The notes beneath the pieces are model-generated. The model was given only the letters and a program-made list of their open reading frames with translations. It made no database searches and was not told the DNA's origin. A program made the position numbers and the translations under genes. 64,000 bases of DNA from Streptomyces sp. NBRC 110028 (GTDB lineage Bacteria; Actinomycetota; Actinomycetes; Streptomycetales; Streptomycetaceae): assembly GCF_001417735.1 (NCBI RefSeq), contig NZ_BBUZ01000023.1:62001-126000 (forward strand), written 5' to 3'. This document shows, one piece after another, positions 1 through 8,671 of this stretch. Positions within the stretch are counted from its first letter, which is position 1, and every line of letters begins with the position of its first letter.

Positions 1-2
1 CC

Positions 3-599
3 CCCGATCTGGCGAGCTACGACGCCTGGATGCGCGGTTTCGCCGCCGGGCTGGGCAGCGGGCCCTCGGTCGTCATCCTCGAACCGGACTCGATCGCGCT
101 CATCAGCTGTCTGTCGCCCGCCGAGCTGAGCGGCCGCTACGCCTCGCTCGCCCGCGCCTCCGCCACCATCCACGCCGCCGCGCCCAAGGCCCGGGTGTAC
201 TTCGACGCCGGTCACTCCGCCTGGAACAGCCCCGCCGTCCAGGCCTCCCGACTGCGCTCGGCGGGCGTGCTGAGCAGCGGTGACGGTATCTACAGCAACG
301 TCTCCAACTACCGCCGCACCGCCGACGAGGTGGCCTTCGCCAAGGCCGTGCTGGCCCAGTTCGGCGGCTCCTCGGGCCTCACCGCGGTCATCGACACCAG
401 CCGCAACGGCAACGGCCCCGCGCCCGGCGACACCTGGTGCGACCCGCGCGGCCGCAAGGTCGGCGAGAACCCGACGGCGGGCACCGGCGATCCGGCGATC
501 GACGCCTATCTGTGGATCAAGCCGCCGGGCGAACTGGACGGCTGCGCGGGGGCGGCGGGCTCGTTCTCGCCGGACTACGCGTACGAGATGGCGGGCTAG
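3..599 (+). CDS. Glycoside hydrolase family 6 cellulase, 3' part
   Basis: The window opens inside this gene; about 198 codons in frame 3 remain, so the start, signal peptide and any cellulose-binding module lie outside. It should be a secreted endo- or exo-beta-1,4-glucanase that cleaves cellulose with inversion. GH6 hallmarks visible are the acid-bearing VVILEPDSIAL segment near residue 30 of the fragment, VYFDAGHSAW, NVSNYR, VIDTSRNGNGP and the terminal YLWIKPPGELDG substrate-binding loop. The protein ends soon after that loop, so any binding domain would be N-terminal. The stop is only 3 bases before the GTG of the pectate lyase, which suggests co-transcription as a plant cell-wall pair. 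Family call is secure; endo versus exo cannot be decided from this fragment. Confidence 0.93.
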   Translation, partial: PDLASYDAWMRGFAAGLGSGPSVVILEPDSIALISCLSPAELSGRYASLARASATIHAAAPKARVYFDAGHSAWNSPAVQASRLRSAGVLSSGDGIYSNVSNYRRTADEVAFAKAVLAQFGGSSGLTAVIDTSRNGNGPAPGDTWCDPRGRKVGENPTAGTGDPAIDAYLWIKPPGELDGCAGAAGSFSPDYAYEMAG

Positions 600-602
600 G
601 GC

Positions 603-2039
603 GTGTTGCGCCGATCCGCGTACGCCGCGGCGGCCGCGCTCCTGTGCGCCGTACTGGCCGCACCGGGCGGGGCCGCCGCGGCACCCTCCGCGGCGCCATC
701 CGCGCCATCGGCCCGGCCCACCGGCTGGGCCACGGCGGGCCCCGGCACCACCGGAGGGGCGGGCGCCGCGCCCGACAGCGTCCATGTGGTCCGCACCCGC
801 GCCGAGCTGCGGGACGCCCTCGCGGGCCACGGCGATCCGACGGCCCCCAAGGTCATCCGCGTGCGCGGCCACCTGGACGGCAACGAGGCCGACGACGGCC
901 GCCTCCTGGGCGCCCAGGACTACGCCCCCGGCTGGGACCTGCGGCGCTACATGGACTGCTTCGGGCCCGACGGTACGGCGTGGAGCGACGACCGCTACGC
1001 GTGGTGCAAGCGGATGCGCACGCTCCGCGTCACCGGCTCGAACGCCCAGAAGCAGCAGATCCAGCTCACCGTGCCCAGCAACACCACGATCCTGGGCACC
1101 GGCCGGGACGCGGCCCTGCTCGGCGTCTATCTGACCGTCAACACCGGCCGGAACATCGTCATCCGCAACCTCCGCTTCGAGGCTCCCGCCGACCACTTCC
1201 CCAGCTGGGACCCGGGCGACGGCGCGAGCGGCGCGTGGAACGCGCGCTTCGACTCGCTGTCCATCGTCACCGGCCGCAACATCTGGATCGACCACTGCGC
1301 CTTCTCCGACGGCCGCTACCCCACCAGCCGGGCGGCCGTCGGCTTCCACGGCAAGCGCGTCGAACACCACGACGGGCTGCTGGACATGGAGGACGGCACG
1401 GACTTCGTGACCGTCTCCTCCAGCCGCTTCAGCGACCACGAGAAGACCCTGCTGATCGGCTCCGGCGACGGCAAGGGCGACCGCGACCGCGGCCATCTGC
1501 GGATCACCTTTCACCACAACCTGTTCTCCGACACCGCGCAGCGCAGCCCCCGCGTCCGGTTCGGCCAGGTGCACACGTACAACAACTACTTCCGCGGCTC
1601 CACCGACGCCCCCGATTACCCGATGCGCGGTCAGGCACTGGGCGGTAGCTCCTATTTCCTGGGCGCCGGGCTCGAATCGAAGATCGTCTCCGAGTACGAC
1701 GTCTTCACCCACACGGGCCCGGGCGCCTCCCCCGACATCACGGTGGCCACCTTCCACGGCAACCAGTTCTCGGCCACCGGCGCCACGTACAACGGCCGCC
1801 GCGTCGACGTGAACCGGATCGCCCGAGCGAAGTTCGAGGCCGAGGCCGCCCGGGCCCGAGCGGAGGCCGACTCCTCGGGCACCGAGCCGCCTGAGTGGGC
1901 ACTGCGCACCTTCACGACGGACACCGGCTGGACCCCGGCCGACGTCTACCGCTACCGCCCACAGCGCTCGGCGGGGGCGGTGATACGGACGGTGCTGCGC
2001 GAGTCGGGGCCGACCCTCACAATCGGTCGATCTCGGTGA
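603..2039 (+). CDS. Secreted pectate lyase, polysaccharide lyase family 1
   Basis: A 478-residue extracellular enzyme expected to cleave polygalacturonate by Ca2+-dependent beta-elimination. The GTG start gives an N-terminal signal peptide (MLRRSAYAAAAALLCAVLAA then an Ala-rich cleavage region). The parallel beta-helix motifs of PL1 are present in order: NTTILGTGRDAAL, NIVIRNLRF, the metal/substrate motif NIWIDHCAFSDG, VTVSSSRFSDHEKTLLIG and FHHNLFSDTAQRSPRVRFG, whose RSPRVR holds the catalytic arginine. The C-terminal 90 residues are less conserved. It follows the GH6 gene by 3 bases, so the two are probably one transcript. Its last 23 bases overlap the convergent Uma2 gene. Pectate versus pectin specificity is inferred from the family. 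Confidence 0.95.
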   Translation: MLRRSAYAAAAALLCAVLAAPGGAAAAPSAAPSAPSARPTGWATAGPGTTGGAGAAPDSVHVVRTRAELRDALAGHGDPTAPKVIRVRGHLDGNEADDGRLLGAQDYAPGWDLRRYMDCFGPDGTAWSDDRYAWCKRMRTLRVTGSNAQKQQIQLTVPSNTTILGTGRDAALLGVYLTVNTGRNIVIRNLRFEAPADHFPSWDPGDGASGAWNARFDSLSIVTGRNIWIDHCAFSDGRYPTSRAAVGFHGKRVEHHDGLLDMEDGTDFVTVSSSRFSDHEKTLLIGSGDGKGDRDRGHLRITFHHNLFSDTAQRSPRVRFGQVHTYNNYFRGSTDAPDYPMRGQALGGSSYFLGAGLESKIVSEYDVFTHTGPGASPDITVATFHGNQFSATGATYNGRRVDVNRIARAKFEAEAARARAEADSSGTEPPEWALRTFTTDTGWTPADVYRYRPQRSAGAVIRTVLRESGPTLTIGRSR

Positions 2040-2601
2040 GGTCGATGTCGATGTCGAAGGGGACGGTGAGCTTCAGCCGGTCATGGTGAATGCCGGTGGG
2101 GACGTAAGCGCCGGTCGCAGGGTCCAGCTCGTAGACGTAGACCACCGGACGACGCCCTTCGCCCTTCTCGATCCGCCAGAAGTGCGGGATTCCCGCCTTG
2201 GCGTACAGCTGGGGCTTGCGCTCACGGTCGCGGCCTTCCGACTCCGGCGACACCACCTCCACCGCGAGCACGGCATCCGCGGCGTCGTAGCCCGTCTCAT
2301 CCGCTTCGTCGGAGACGGCCTCCGCACGCAGGATTGAGATATCGGGCTCGGGACGGTTGCCCTTGTTGATGGTGATGGTCATCTCGCGGCACACCCGCAG
2401 CGACTCCGGCACCGAGGCCCGGAGGCCGGTCTCCAGCAAGTACATGGCCAGCGAATGAAAATGCCTCTGCGGACTCACGAAAACGAGGCTCCCGTCGATC
2501 AGCTCAGTGTGCGGCGGGAGATCCGGCATGCGGTCAAGGTCATCTGCGGTGAAGCCGCCCGAGGGCGGAAACGCCCAGGCCGGAAGAGGTTCAGCAGTCA
2601 T
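2017..2601 (-). CDS. Uma2 family restriction-endonuclease-fold protein
   Basis: A 194-residue member of the Uma2/DUF820 family, which has the PD-(D/E)xK nuclease fold; Streptomyces genomes carry many copies and their job is unknown. The fold motif is visible as PEPDISIL followed by VLAVEVVSPESEGRDRERK and the LYAKAGIPHFWRI strand. I place the start at the ATG giving MTAEPLPAW because GGGAG lies 7 bases upstream; an in-frame ATG 12 bases earlier is possible. The gene converges on the pectate lyase and overlaps it by 23 bases. A second, diverged Uma2 gene occurs at 41341-41901. Nuclease activity is inferred from the fold only. Confidence 0.85.
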   Translation of the reverse strand: MTAEPLPAWAFPPSGGFTADDLDRMPDLPPHTELIDGSLVFVSPQRHFHSLAMYLLETGLRASVPESLRVCREMTITINKGNRPEPDISILRAEAVSDEADETGYDAADAVLAVEVVSPESEGRDRERKPQLYAKAGIPHFWRIEKGEGRRPVVYVYELDPATGAYVPTGIHHDRLKLTVPFDIDIDLTEIDRL

Positions 2602-2653
2602 GGTTACTCCCATGGACGAGATTCTTGCCGCGCCGCCCAGCCTAGCGGGCGGG

Positions 2654-2699
2654 AACGCCGGGGCCACCCCTCACACGAGTGATGGGCTACCCCGGCGTT
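2654..2699 (-). terminator. Hairpin downstream of the MFS gene
   Basis: A perfect 10-bp inverted repeat (AACGCCGGGG at 2654-2663, CCCCGGCGTT at 2690-2699) with a loop that itself can pair TCAC with GTGA. It begins 11 bases after the MFS stop codon on the minus strand and lacks a T-run, as is common for streptomycete terminators. It lies upstream of the Uma2 gene, so that gene probably has its own promoter. Confidence 0.6.
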
Positions 2700-2709
2700 G
2701 ACGACCGGC

Positions 2710-4230
2710 TCAGGCCAGGTGTACGGGGGCCGGCGCGGCGCCGTGGGCGGCTTTGTCGCGCTCAGGGCGGGGGGTGTTCATCAGGACACCCACCACCACC
2801 GCTGCCGCCGTGAGGATCACCGACGACCAGACGAACGCGTGGGAGAAGCCCTCGACCAGTCCGTCCTTGGCGGTGGCCGGTGTCATGCGGCGGGCGTGGT
2901 CGCGCAGGTAGTCGGCGGTCGCGCTGGTGGCGATCGTGTTGAGCATCGCCGTGCCGATCGAACCACCGATCTGCTGGGCCGTGTTCACCGTGGCGGAGGC
3001 GATGCCCGCGTCCTGCGGCCGCACGCCGTGGGTCGCGTAGTTCATCGAGGGGGCCATCACCAGGCCCATGCCGAAGCCGACGAGGAGTTCGGAGGGCAGC
3101 ACGCCCGCCGCGTACGAGCTTCCCGTCTCCAGCGGGACCAGCAGCGCCACCCCGGTGGCCGCGCACAGCAGACCCGGCACGACCAGCGCCCGGGGCGGCA
3201 CCCTGGGGATGAGGCGGGCGGCGACACCGCCCGCCGCGGCCAGCACGGCCGCGGTCATCGGCAGGAAGGCCACGCCGGTGACCAGCGCCGAGTACCCCTT
3301 GACGATCTGCATGTAGTAGGTGAGGAAGAGGAACATCGCGAACATGCCGACCACCGACAGGCCGACCGCCAGATAGGCGCTGCCCCGGGTACGGTCCGCG
3401 ACCACCCGGATCGGCAGCAGCGGCCGGGCGGCGCGTCGCTCCACCAGGACGAAGGCGGTGAGCAGCACCACGCCCAGGACGAGCAGCCCGGTCACCAGCC
3501 GGGAGTCCCAGCCCTCGGACTCGGCCTCGCTGCATCCGTAGACCAGTGACACCAGACCGGCGACGGCCAGCAGCACCCCGGGGATGTCGAAGCGCGCCCG
3601 CTCCCCGGCGGGCCGGTCGGCGGGCAGGACCGACCAGCTGAACGCCGCGACGACGGCGATCGGCACGTTGACGTAGAGGCACCAGCGCCAGTCCAGGTAC
3701 TCGGTCAGCAGCCCGCCGACGACCAGGCCGATCGCGCCGCCGCCCGCCGCGATCGCCCCGAAGATGCCGAACGCCTTGGCGCGCTCGCGCGCCTCGGTGA
3801 AGTTCACGGCCAGCAGCGACAGCGCCGAGGGCGCGAGCAGCGCGGCGAAGGCGCCCTGCAGCGCCCGGGCCCCGAGCAGCGTCCCGAGCCCCTGGGCGGC
3901 GCCGCCGAGCGCGGAGGCCCCGGCGAAGCCGATCAGACCGATCAGGAAGGCCCGCTTGCGGCCGGTGTAGTCGGCGATCCGGCCGCCGAACAGCAGCAGA
4001 CTGCCGAAGGCCAGGGTGTAGGCGGTGATGACCCACTGCCGGTCACCGGCGGAGATGCCCAGGTCGCGCTGGGCGGAGGGCAGGGCGATGTTCACGATGG
4101 TGATGTCGAGAACGATCATCAGCTGGGCGAGGCCGATGAAGAGCAGGGCGAGCCAGCGCCCAGGGTTGGCCTCGGACGATGCGGCAGCGGGCGGTGTGGC
4201 CTCGGGCGGTATGGCTGAGGGCTCGGACAT
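2710..4230 (-). CDS. MFS drug-efflux transporter, DHA2 (EmrB/QacA) type
   Basis: A 506-residue proton antiporter of the 14-helix DHA2 drug-export family in the cytoplasmic membrane. Visible marks are LALLFIGLAQLMIVLDITIVNIALPSA in helix 1 (motif D1-like), QWVITAYTLAFG, the cytoplasmic loop GGRIADYTGRKRAFLIG (motif A) between helices 2 and 3, and ALQGAFAALLAPSALSLL (motif B/C region). I start at MSEPSAIPP because AAAGG lies about 8 bases upstream and a longer start would overlap the tetR gene. It lies 43 bases downstream of the TetR gene on the same strand, so the repressor probably controls both. The substrate cannot be predicted. Confidence 0.9.
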   Translation of the reverse strand: MSEPSAIPPEATPPAAASSEANPGRWLALLFIGLAQLMIVLDITIVNIALPSAQRDLGISAGDRQWVITAYTLAFGSLLLFGGRIADYTGRKRAFLIGLIGFAGASALGGAAQGLGTLLGARALQGAFAALLAPSALSLLAVNFTEARERAKAFGIFGAIAAGGGAIGLVVGGLLTEYLDWRWCLYVNVPIAVVAAFSWSVLPADRPAGERARFDIPGVLLAVAGLVSLVYGCSEAESEGWDSRLVTGLLVLGVVLLTAFVLVERRAARPLLPIRVVADRTRGSAYLAVGLSVVGMFAMFLFLTYYMQIVKGYSALVTGVAFLPMTAAVLAAAGGVAARLIPRVPPRALVVPGLLCAATGVALLVPLETGSSYAAGVLPSELLVGFGMGLVMAPSMNYATHGVRPQDAGIASATVNTAQQIGGSIGTAMLNTIATSATADYLRDHARRMTPATAKDGLVEGFSHAFVWSSVILTAAAVVVGVLMNTPRPERDKAAHGAAPAPVHLA

Positions 4231-4273
4231 GAGGGTGCCTTTCTGGTCGTGCGGTGCGGACGGCGAGCGGTGA

Positions 4274-4966
4274 TCAGTCGACGTCGGCACGGGCGTCGTC
4301 GATCACTCGCTCCCGGATGCGGGTGAAGGCGGCGGCGTCCACCGCCGGGCCGCCGAGGGGCGTGGCGGGCCGCGCGGAGCCGCTGGGGCGCAGCCCGTCC
4401 ACGTACAGATCGAGCTGGCGGTGGGCGAGGGCGTCGTCGTCCGGGATGCGGCCGCCGCCGGGCAGTGGCCGAGAGAGCCGGATGATCATCAGGACGATGT
4501 CGCCGAAGACGACATCGGGGCGGATCGCACCGGCCGCGCGGGCGCGGGCGAGGAGGCGGTCGACGGTCTCGACGGGGTCGGCGGCGTCGCCACGCTCCCG
4601 CCCGAAGAGTTCGCCGGCGGTGATGTGGCCCAGCAGGGCCGGCACCACGGACCCGATCTTGAGGTCGAGGGCGTCGTGCATGAAGCGCCGCAGGGCGCCG
4701 GCCGGGTCGCCCTCCGCGCCGGCGGCCCGCCGCGCGGCCGCGTCCACCGCGGTGAAGACCTCGGCGGCCACGCCGCGGAGGAGGTCGGGGCGGGTGGGAA
4801 ACCGCCGGTAGAGGGTGGCGATGCCGACCCCGGCGCGCCGGGCGATCTCGTCGAGCGGGGCGTCCGGCCCCTGGTCGGCGAAGACCTCCCGGGCGGCGCG
4901 CAGGATCTCCTCGCGGTTGCGGCGCGCGTCGGCGCGCATGCGGGGCCGGGCGGGATCAGTGGACAC
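4274..4966 (-). CDS. TetR family repressor of the adjacent efflux pump
   Basis: A 230-residue TetR regulator. The N-terminal helix-turn-helix is canonical: NREEILRAAREVFADQGP, then LDEIARRAGVGIATLYRRFP, about residues 15-65; the C-terminal ligand/dimer domain is variable, as usual. The GTG start (VSTDPARPRM) is preferred because GGAG sits about 8 bases upstream. A longer reading would begin inside the operator palindrome. It is transcribed with the DHA2 pump just downstream. A perfect 9-bp dyad 33 bases upstream of the start is the likely autoregulatory operator. The inducer is presumably a pump substrate (inference). Confidence 0.92.
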   Translation of the reverse strand: MSTDPARPRMRADARRNREEILRAAREVFADQGPDAPLDEIARRAGVGIATLYRRFPTRPDLLRGVAAEVFTAVDAAARRAAGAEGDPAGALRRFMHDALDLKIGSVVPALLGHITAGELFGRERGDAADPVETVDRLLARARAAGAIRPDVVFGDIVLMIIRLSRPLPGGGRIPDDDALAHRQLDLYVDGLRPSGSARPATPLGGPAVDAAAFTRIRERVIDDARADVD

Positions 4967-4998
4967 GACGGGTCTCCTGCCAAGGGCGCACACCAAGC

Positions 4999-5023
4999 TA
5001 TGTGGAGAGTTTTTCTCCACATA
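4999..5023. promoter_or_regulatory. TetR operator palindrome
   Basis: A perfect inverted repeat, TATGTGGAG at 4999-5007 and CTCCACATA at 5015-5023, with a 7-base spacer, just upstream of the tetR start. It lies at and immediately downstream of the expected transcription start of the minus-strand promoter described at 5030-5058, the usual position for a TetR-family autorepressor. Confidence 0.8.
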
Positions 5024-5029
5024 AATGAG

Positions 5030-5058
5030 AGCCTAGCGCTCCGCGCCACCTTATTCAA
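5030..5058 (-). promoter_or_regulatory. Promoter of the tetR-MFS operon
   Basis: On the minus strand TTGAAT (5058-5053) and TAGGCT (5035-5030) are separated by 17 bases, a good fit to a vegetative -35/-10 pair. Initiation about 7 bases downstream would begin at the edge of the TetR dyad, so bound repressor would block the start site. Confidence 0.6.
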
Positions 5059-5094
5059 CAGGTGATGAAAAAGGTCCGGCGGCAGGACACCAAA

Positions 5095-5131
5095 AGGGCC
5101 CGGCCCCCGCTCGGAGCGGGGGCCGGGCCCT
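5095..5131 (-). terminator. serA terminator
   Basis: A perfect 18-bp inverted repeat (5095-5112 with 5114-5131; the apex would open to a CTCGGAG loop) that reads AGGGCCCGGCCCCCGCTC on the plus strand. On the minus strand it starts 27 bases after the serA stop and is followed by TTTTGG, a standard intrinsic terminator. Confidence 0.85.
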
Positions 5132-5158
5132 GACGGCGCGTGGGTGCCGCGCGGCGGA

Positions 5159-6760
5159 TCAGGCCAGGTTGACCGAACGGGCCGACGTGGCGCCGATCTC
5201 CTCGGCGATCTCGGTGAGCACACCCTGCGGAATCGTGTCGTCCACGGTCAGCGCGACCAGCGCGGCACCGCCCACGGCGGCACGCGAGACCTGCATGCCC
5301 GCGATGTTGATGCCCGCCTCGCCCAGGATGCGGCCGAGCGTGCCGACGACGCCGGGACGGTCGGTGTAGCGGAGGAAGGCCATGTGGTCGGCGAGCGCCA
5401 GGTCGACGTCGTACTCCCCTACCGCGACGATCTTCTGCAGGTGCTTCGGACCGGCCAGCGTGCCGGAGATCGAGACCTCCGTACCGTCGGCCAGGGTGCC
5501 GCGCACGATCACCACATTGCGGTGCTCCGAGGACTCCGAGCTGGTGGTCAGCCGCACCTCGACGCCGCGCTCCTGCGCGAACAGCGGAGCGTTCACGTAG
5601 CTCACGGTCTCGTCGACGACGTCCTCGAAGACGCCCTTGAGCGCGGACAGCTCCAGCACCTTGACGTCGTGCTGGGTGATCTCGCCGTACACCTCGACAT
5701 CGAGCCGGACGGCGACCTCGCCCGCGAGCGCGGTGAAGATCCGGCCCAGCTTCTCGGCCAGCGGCAGCCCGGGGCGTACGTCCTCGGCGATCACGCCGCC
5801 CTGCACGTTCACCGCGTCGGGGACCAGCTCGCCCGCGAGGGCCAGCCGCACCGAGCGCGCGACCGCGATGCCCGCCTTCTCCTGGGCCTCGCCGGTGGAG
5901 GCGCCCAGGTGCGGGGTGGCGACCACGTTGTCGAACTCGAACAGCGGGGAGTCGGTGCACGGCTCCTTGGAGAACACGTCGAGACCGGCTCCGGCGACCC
6001 GGCCCTCCTTGAGGGCGGCGGCCAGCGCCGCCTCGTCCACGATCCCGCCACGAGCGGCGTTGACGATGCGGACCTCGGGCTTGACCTTGCGCAGCGCCTC
6101 GTCGCCGATCAGGCCGACCGTCTCGGGGGTCTTGGGCAGGTGGACGGTGATGAAGTCCGAGACCTCCAGCAGCTCGTCGAGGGAGAGCAGCTTGACGCCC
6201 ATCTGCGCGGCACGCGCGGGCTGCACGTACGGGTCGTACGCGACGATCTTCATCCCGAAGGCGGACATGCGCTGGGCCACCAGGACGCCGATGCGGCCGA
6301 GGCCGACGACGCCGAGGGTCTTCTCGCTCAGCTCCACACCGGTGTACTTGCTGCGCTTCCACTCGCCGTTCTTCAGCGCGGCGTTCGCCTGCGGAATGTT
6401 GCGGGCGGTGGCGACCAGCAGGCCGCAGGCCAGCTCGGCGGCGGTGACGATGTTGGACGTCGGCGCGTTGACGACCATGACGCCCGCCTTGGTGGCGGCC
6501 GAGACGTCCACATTGTCCAGGCCGACGCCCGCCCGGGCGACCACCTTCAGCTTCTTCGCCGCGGCGATGGCTTCCGCGTCGACCTTGGTCGCGCTGCGGA
6601 CGAGGATCGCGTCCACGTCGGCAAGGGCGGGAAGCAGTTCGTCTCGGTCCGCGCCGTTGCAGCTCCGGATCTCGAAATCCGGGCCCAGGGCGTCGACCGT
6701 GGCGGGCGACAGCTCTTCGGCGATGAGTACGACGGGTTTACCGGGGGAAGCAGTGCTCAC
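5159..6760 (-). CDS. serA: D-3-phosphoglycerate dehydrogenase
   Basis: Catalyses the NAD-dependent oxidation of 3-phosphoglycerate, the first step of serine synthesis, in the cytoplasm. About 533 residues, the long actinobacterial (type I) form: catalytic and Rossmann domains with VARAGVGLDNVD near 75-85, GLGRIG at about 153-158 and VATPHLGAST carrying the catalytic His; then an allosteric-substrate-binding domain (QHDVKVLELSALKG); then a C-terminal ACT domain (RPGVVGTLGRILGEAGINIA) that usually senses L-serine. Two GTG starts 18 bases apart each follow a GAGGA; I chose VSTASPGKPVV for family length. It lies downstream of ilvC on the same strand, separated by a 270-base gap with a hairpin. 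Confidence 0.97.
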   Translation of the reverse strand: MSTASPGKPVVLIAEELSPATVDALGPDFEIRSCNGADRDELLPALADVDAILVRSATKVDAEAIAAAKKLKVVARAGVGLDNVDVSAATKAGVMVVNAPTSNIVTAAELACGLLVATARNIPQANAALKNGEWKRSKYTGVELSEKTLGVVGLGRIGVLVAQRMSAFGMKIVAYDPYVQPARAAQMGVKLLSLDELLEVSDFITVHLPKTPETVGLIGDEALRKVKPEVRIVNAARGGIVDEAALAAALKEGRVAGAGLDVFSKEPCTDSPLFEFDNVVATPHLGASTGEAQEKAGIAVARSVRLALAGELVPDAVNVQGGVIAEDVRPGLPLAEKLGRIFTALAGEVAVRLDVEVYGEITQHDVKVLELSALKGVFEDVVDETVSYVNAPLFAQERGVEVRLTTSSESSEHRNVVIVRGTLADGTEVSISGTLAGPKHLQKIVAVGEYDVDLALADHMAFLRYTDRPGVVGTLGRILGEAGINIAGMQVSRAAVGGAALVALTVDDTIPQGVLTEIAEEIGATSARSVNLA

Positions 6761-6968
6761 GTGGTCTTCAGTCCTCACTAGTCCTCAGCGGACGGCCGTC
6801 CCGACGGCCGCAGGCGGTGAAGGGTTCCAGCCGCGTGGAAGACGCACGACGCTGTGAGCCTGACGCGTTTGTTGCAGGAAAGTGTAGTAGCGATCGGGCC
6901 TGCGTAATGCGCCTATGCGGCAGGATCACCCGCACGTGGTGGTGCGTGGTGGACAACGGCGAACCGGG

Positions 6969-7000
6969 TGTGGCGGAGGTTCCAGGGAACCCCCGCCACA
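6969..7000 (-). terminator. ilvC downstream hairpin
   Basis: TGTGGCGG (6969-6976) pairs perfectly with CCGCCACA (6993-7000), and inside it GGTTCC pairs with GGAACC, giving a near-continuous 14-bp stem. It lies 33 bases after the ilvC stop on the minus strand with no T-run. It should separate ilvBNC from serA. The rest of 6761-6968 presumably holds the serA promoter, but I cannot fix one with confidence. Confidence 0.65.
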
Positions 7001-7033
7001 TCCGGGGCACGGCCCACCGCGCCGTCCGGGCGC

Positions 7034-8044
<1,011 letters not shown>

Positions 8045-8107
8045 CTAGCGTGTGGGTTGTGCGTCCCACCGTATGACGGGCGGGCGGGTGAAGGTTCGGG
8101 GGTCTCG

Positions 8108-8632
8108 TCAGGCGGACCGGTCGAGCGCGCGCAGGCTCCGGTCGGTGATGGAGCGGGCGCCGCGCCCTATGGCGATCGTGCCGGACTGCACCAGCTCCTT
8201 GATGCCATACGGTTCCAGCATCTTGAGCATGGCCTCGAGCTTGTCGCTGCTGCCGGTGGCCTCGATGGTCACGGCCTCCGGGGAGACGTCCACGGTCTTG
8301 GCGCGGAACAGCTGGACGATCTCGACGATCTGGGAGCGGGTCTCGTTGTCGGCGCGGACCTTCACGAGAACGAGTTCCCGCTGGATGGCCGAGCCGTCCT
8401 CCAGCTCGACGATCTTCAGAACGTTGACGAGCTTGTTGAGCTGCTTGGTGACCTGCTCCAGCGGCAGCTCCTCGACATTGACCACGATGGTGATGCGGGA
8501 GATGTCGGGGTGCTCGGTGACGCCCACGGCGAGCGAGTCGATGTTGAAGCCACGGCGGGAGAACAGGGCGGCGATCCGGGCGAGGATGCCGGGGGTGTTC
8601 TCCACCAGGACGGAGAGCGTGTGCTTGGACAT
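8108..8632 (-). CDS. ilvN: Acetolactate synthase, regulatory small subunit
   Basis: 174-residue regulatory partner of IlvB; it activates the catalytic subunit and confers valine feedback inhibition. The N-terminal ACT domain (about residues 3-78) begins KHTLSVLVENTPGILARIAALFSRRGFNIDSL in full, with the valine-site glycine/asparagine region NTPGILAR and RRGFNIDSLAVG. The C-terminal domain includes ELVLVKVRA, ELFRAK-like QLFRAKTVDVSPE and KLEAMLKMLEPYGI. It sits 39 bases after ilvB and 75 before ilvC in the ilv operon. Confidence 0.97.
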   Translation of the reverse strand: MSKHTLSVLVENTPGILARIAALFSRRGFNIDSLAVGVTEHPDISRITIVVNVEELPLEQVTKQLNKLVNVLKIVELEDGSAIQRELVLVKVRADNETRSQIVEIVQLFRAKTVDVSPEAVTIEATGSSDKLEAMLKMLEPYGIKELVQSGTIAIGRGARSITDRSLRALDRSA

Positions 8633-8671
8633 GGCGTGTGTCTCTCTTCTTCTTCTCTCGGTCCCGGGGCC

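Noticed and set aside
5144..6781. A 545-codon open frame antisense to serA
   Set aside because: Same shadow pattern; serA is unambiguous and carries all motifs.
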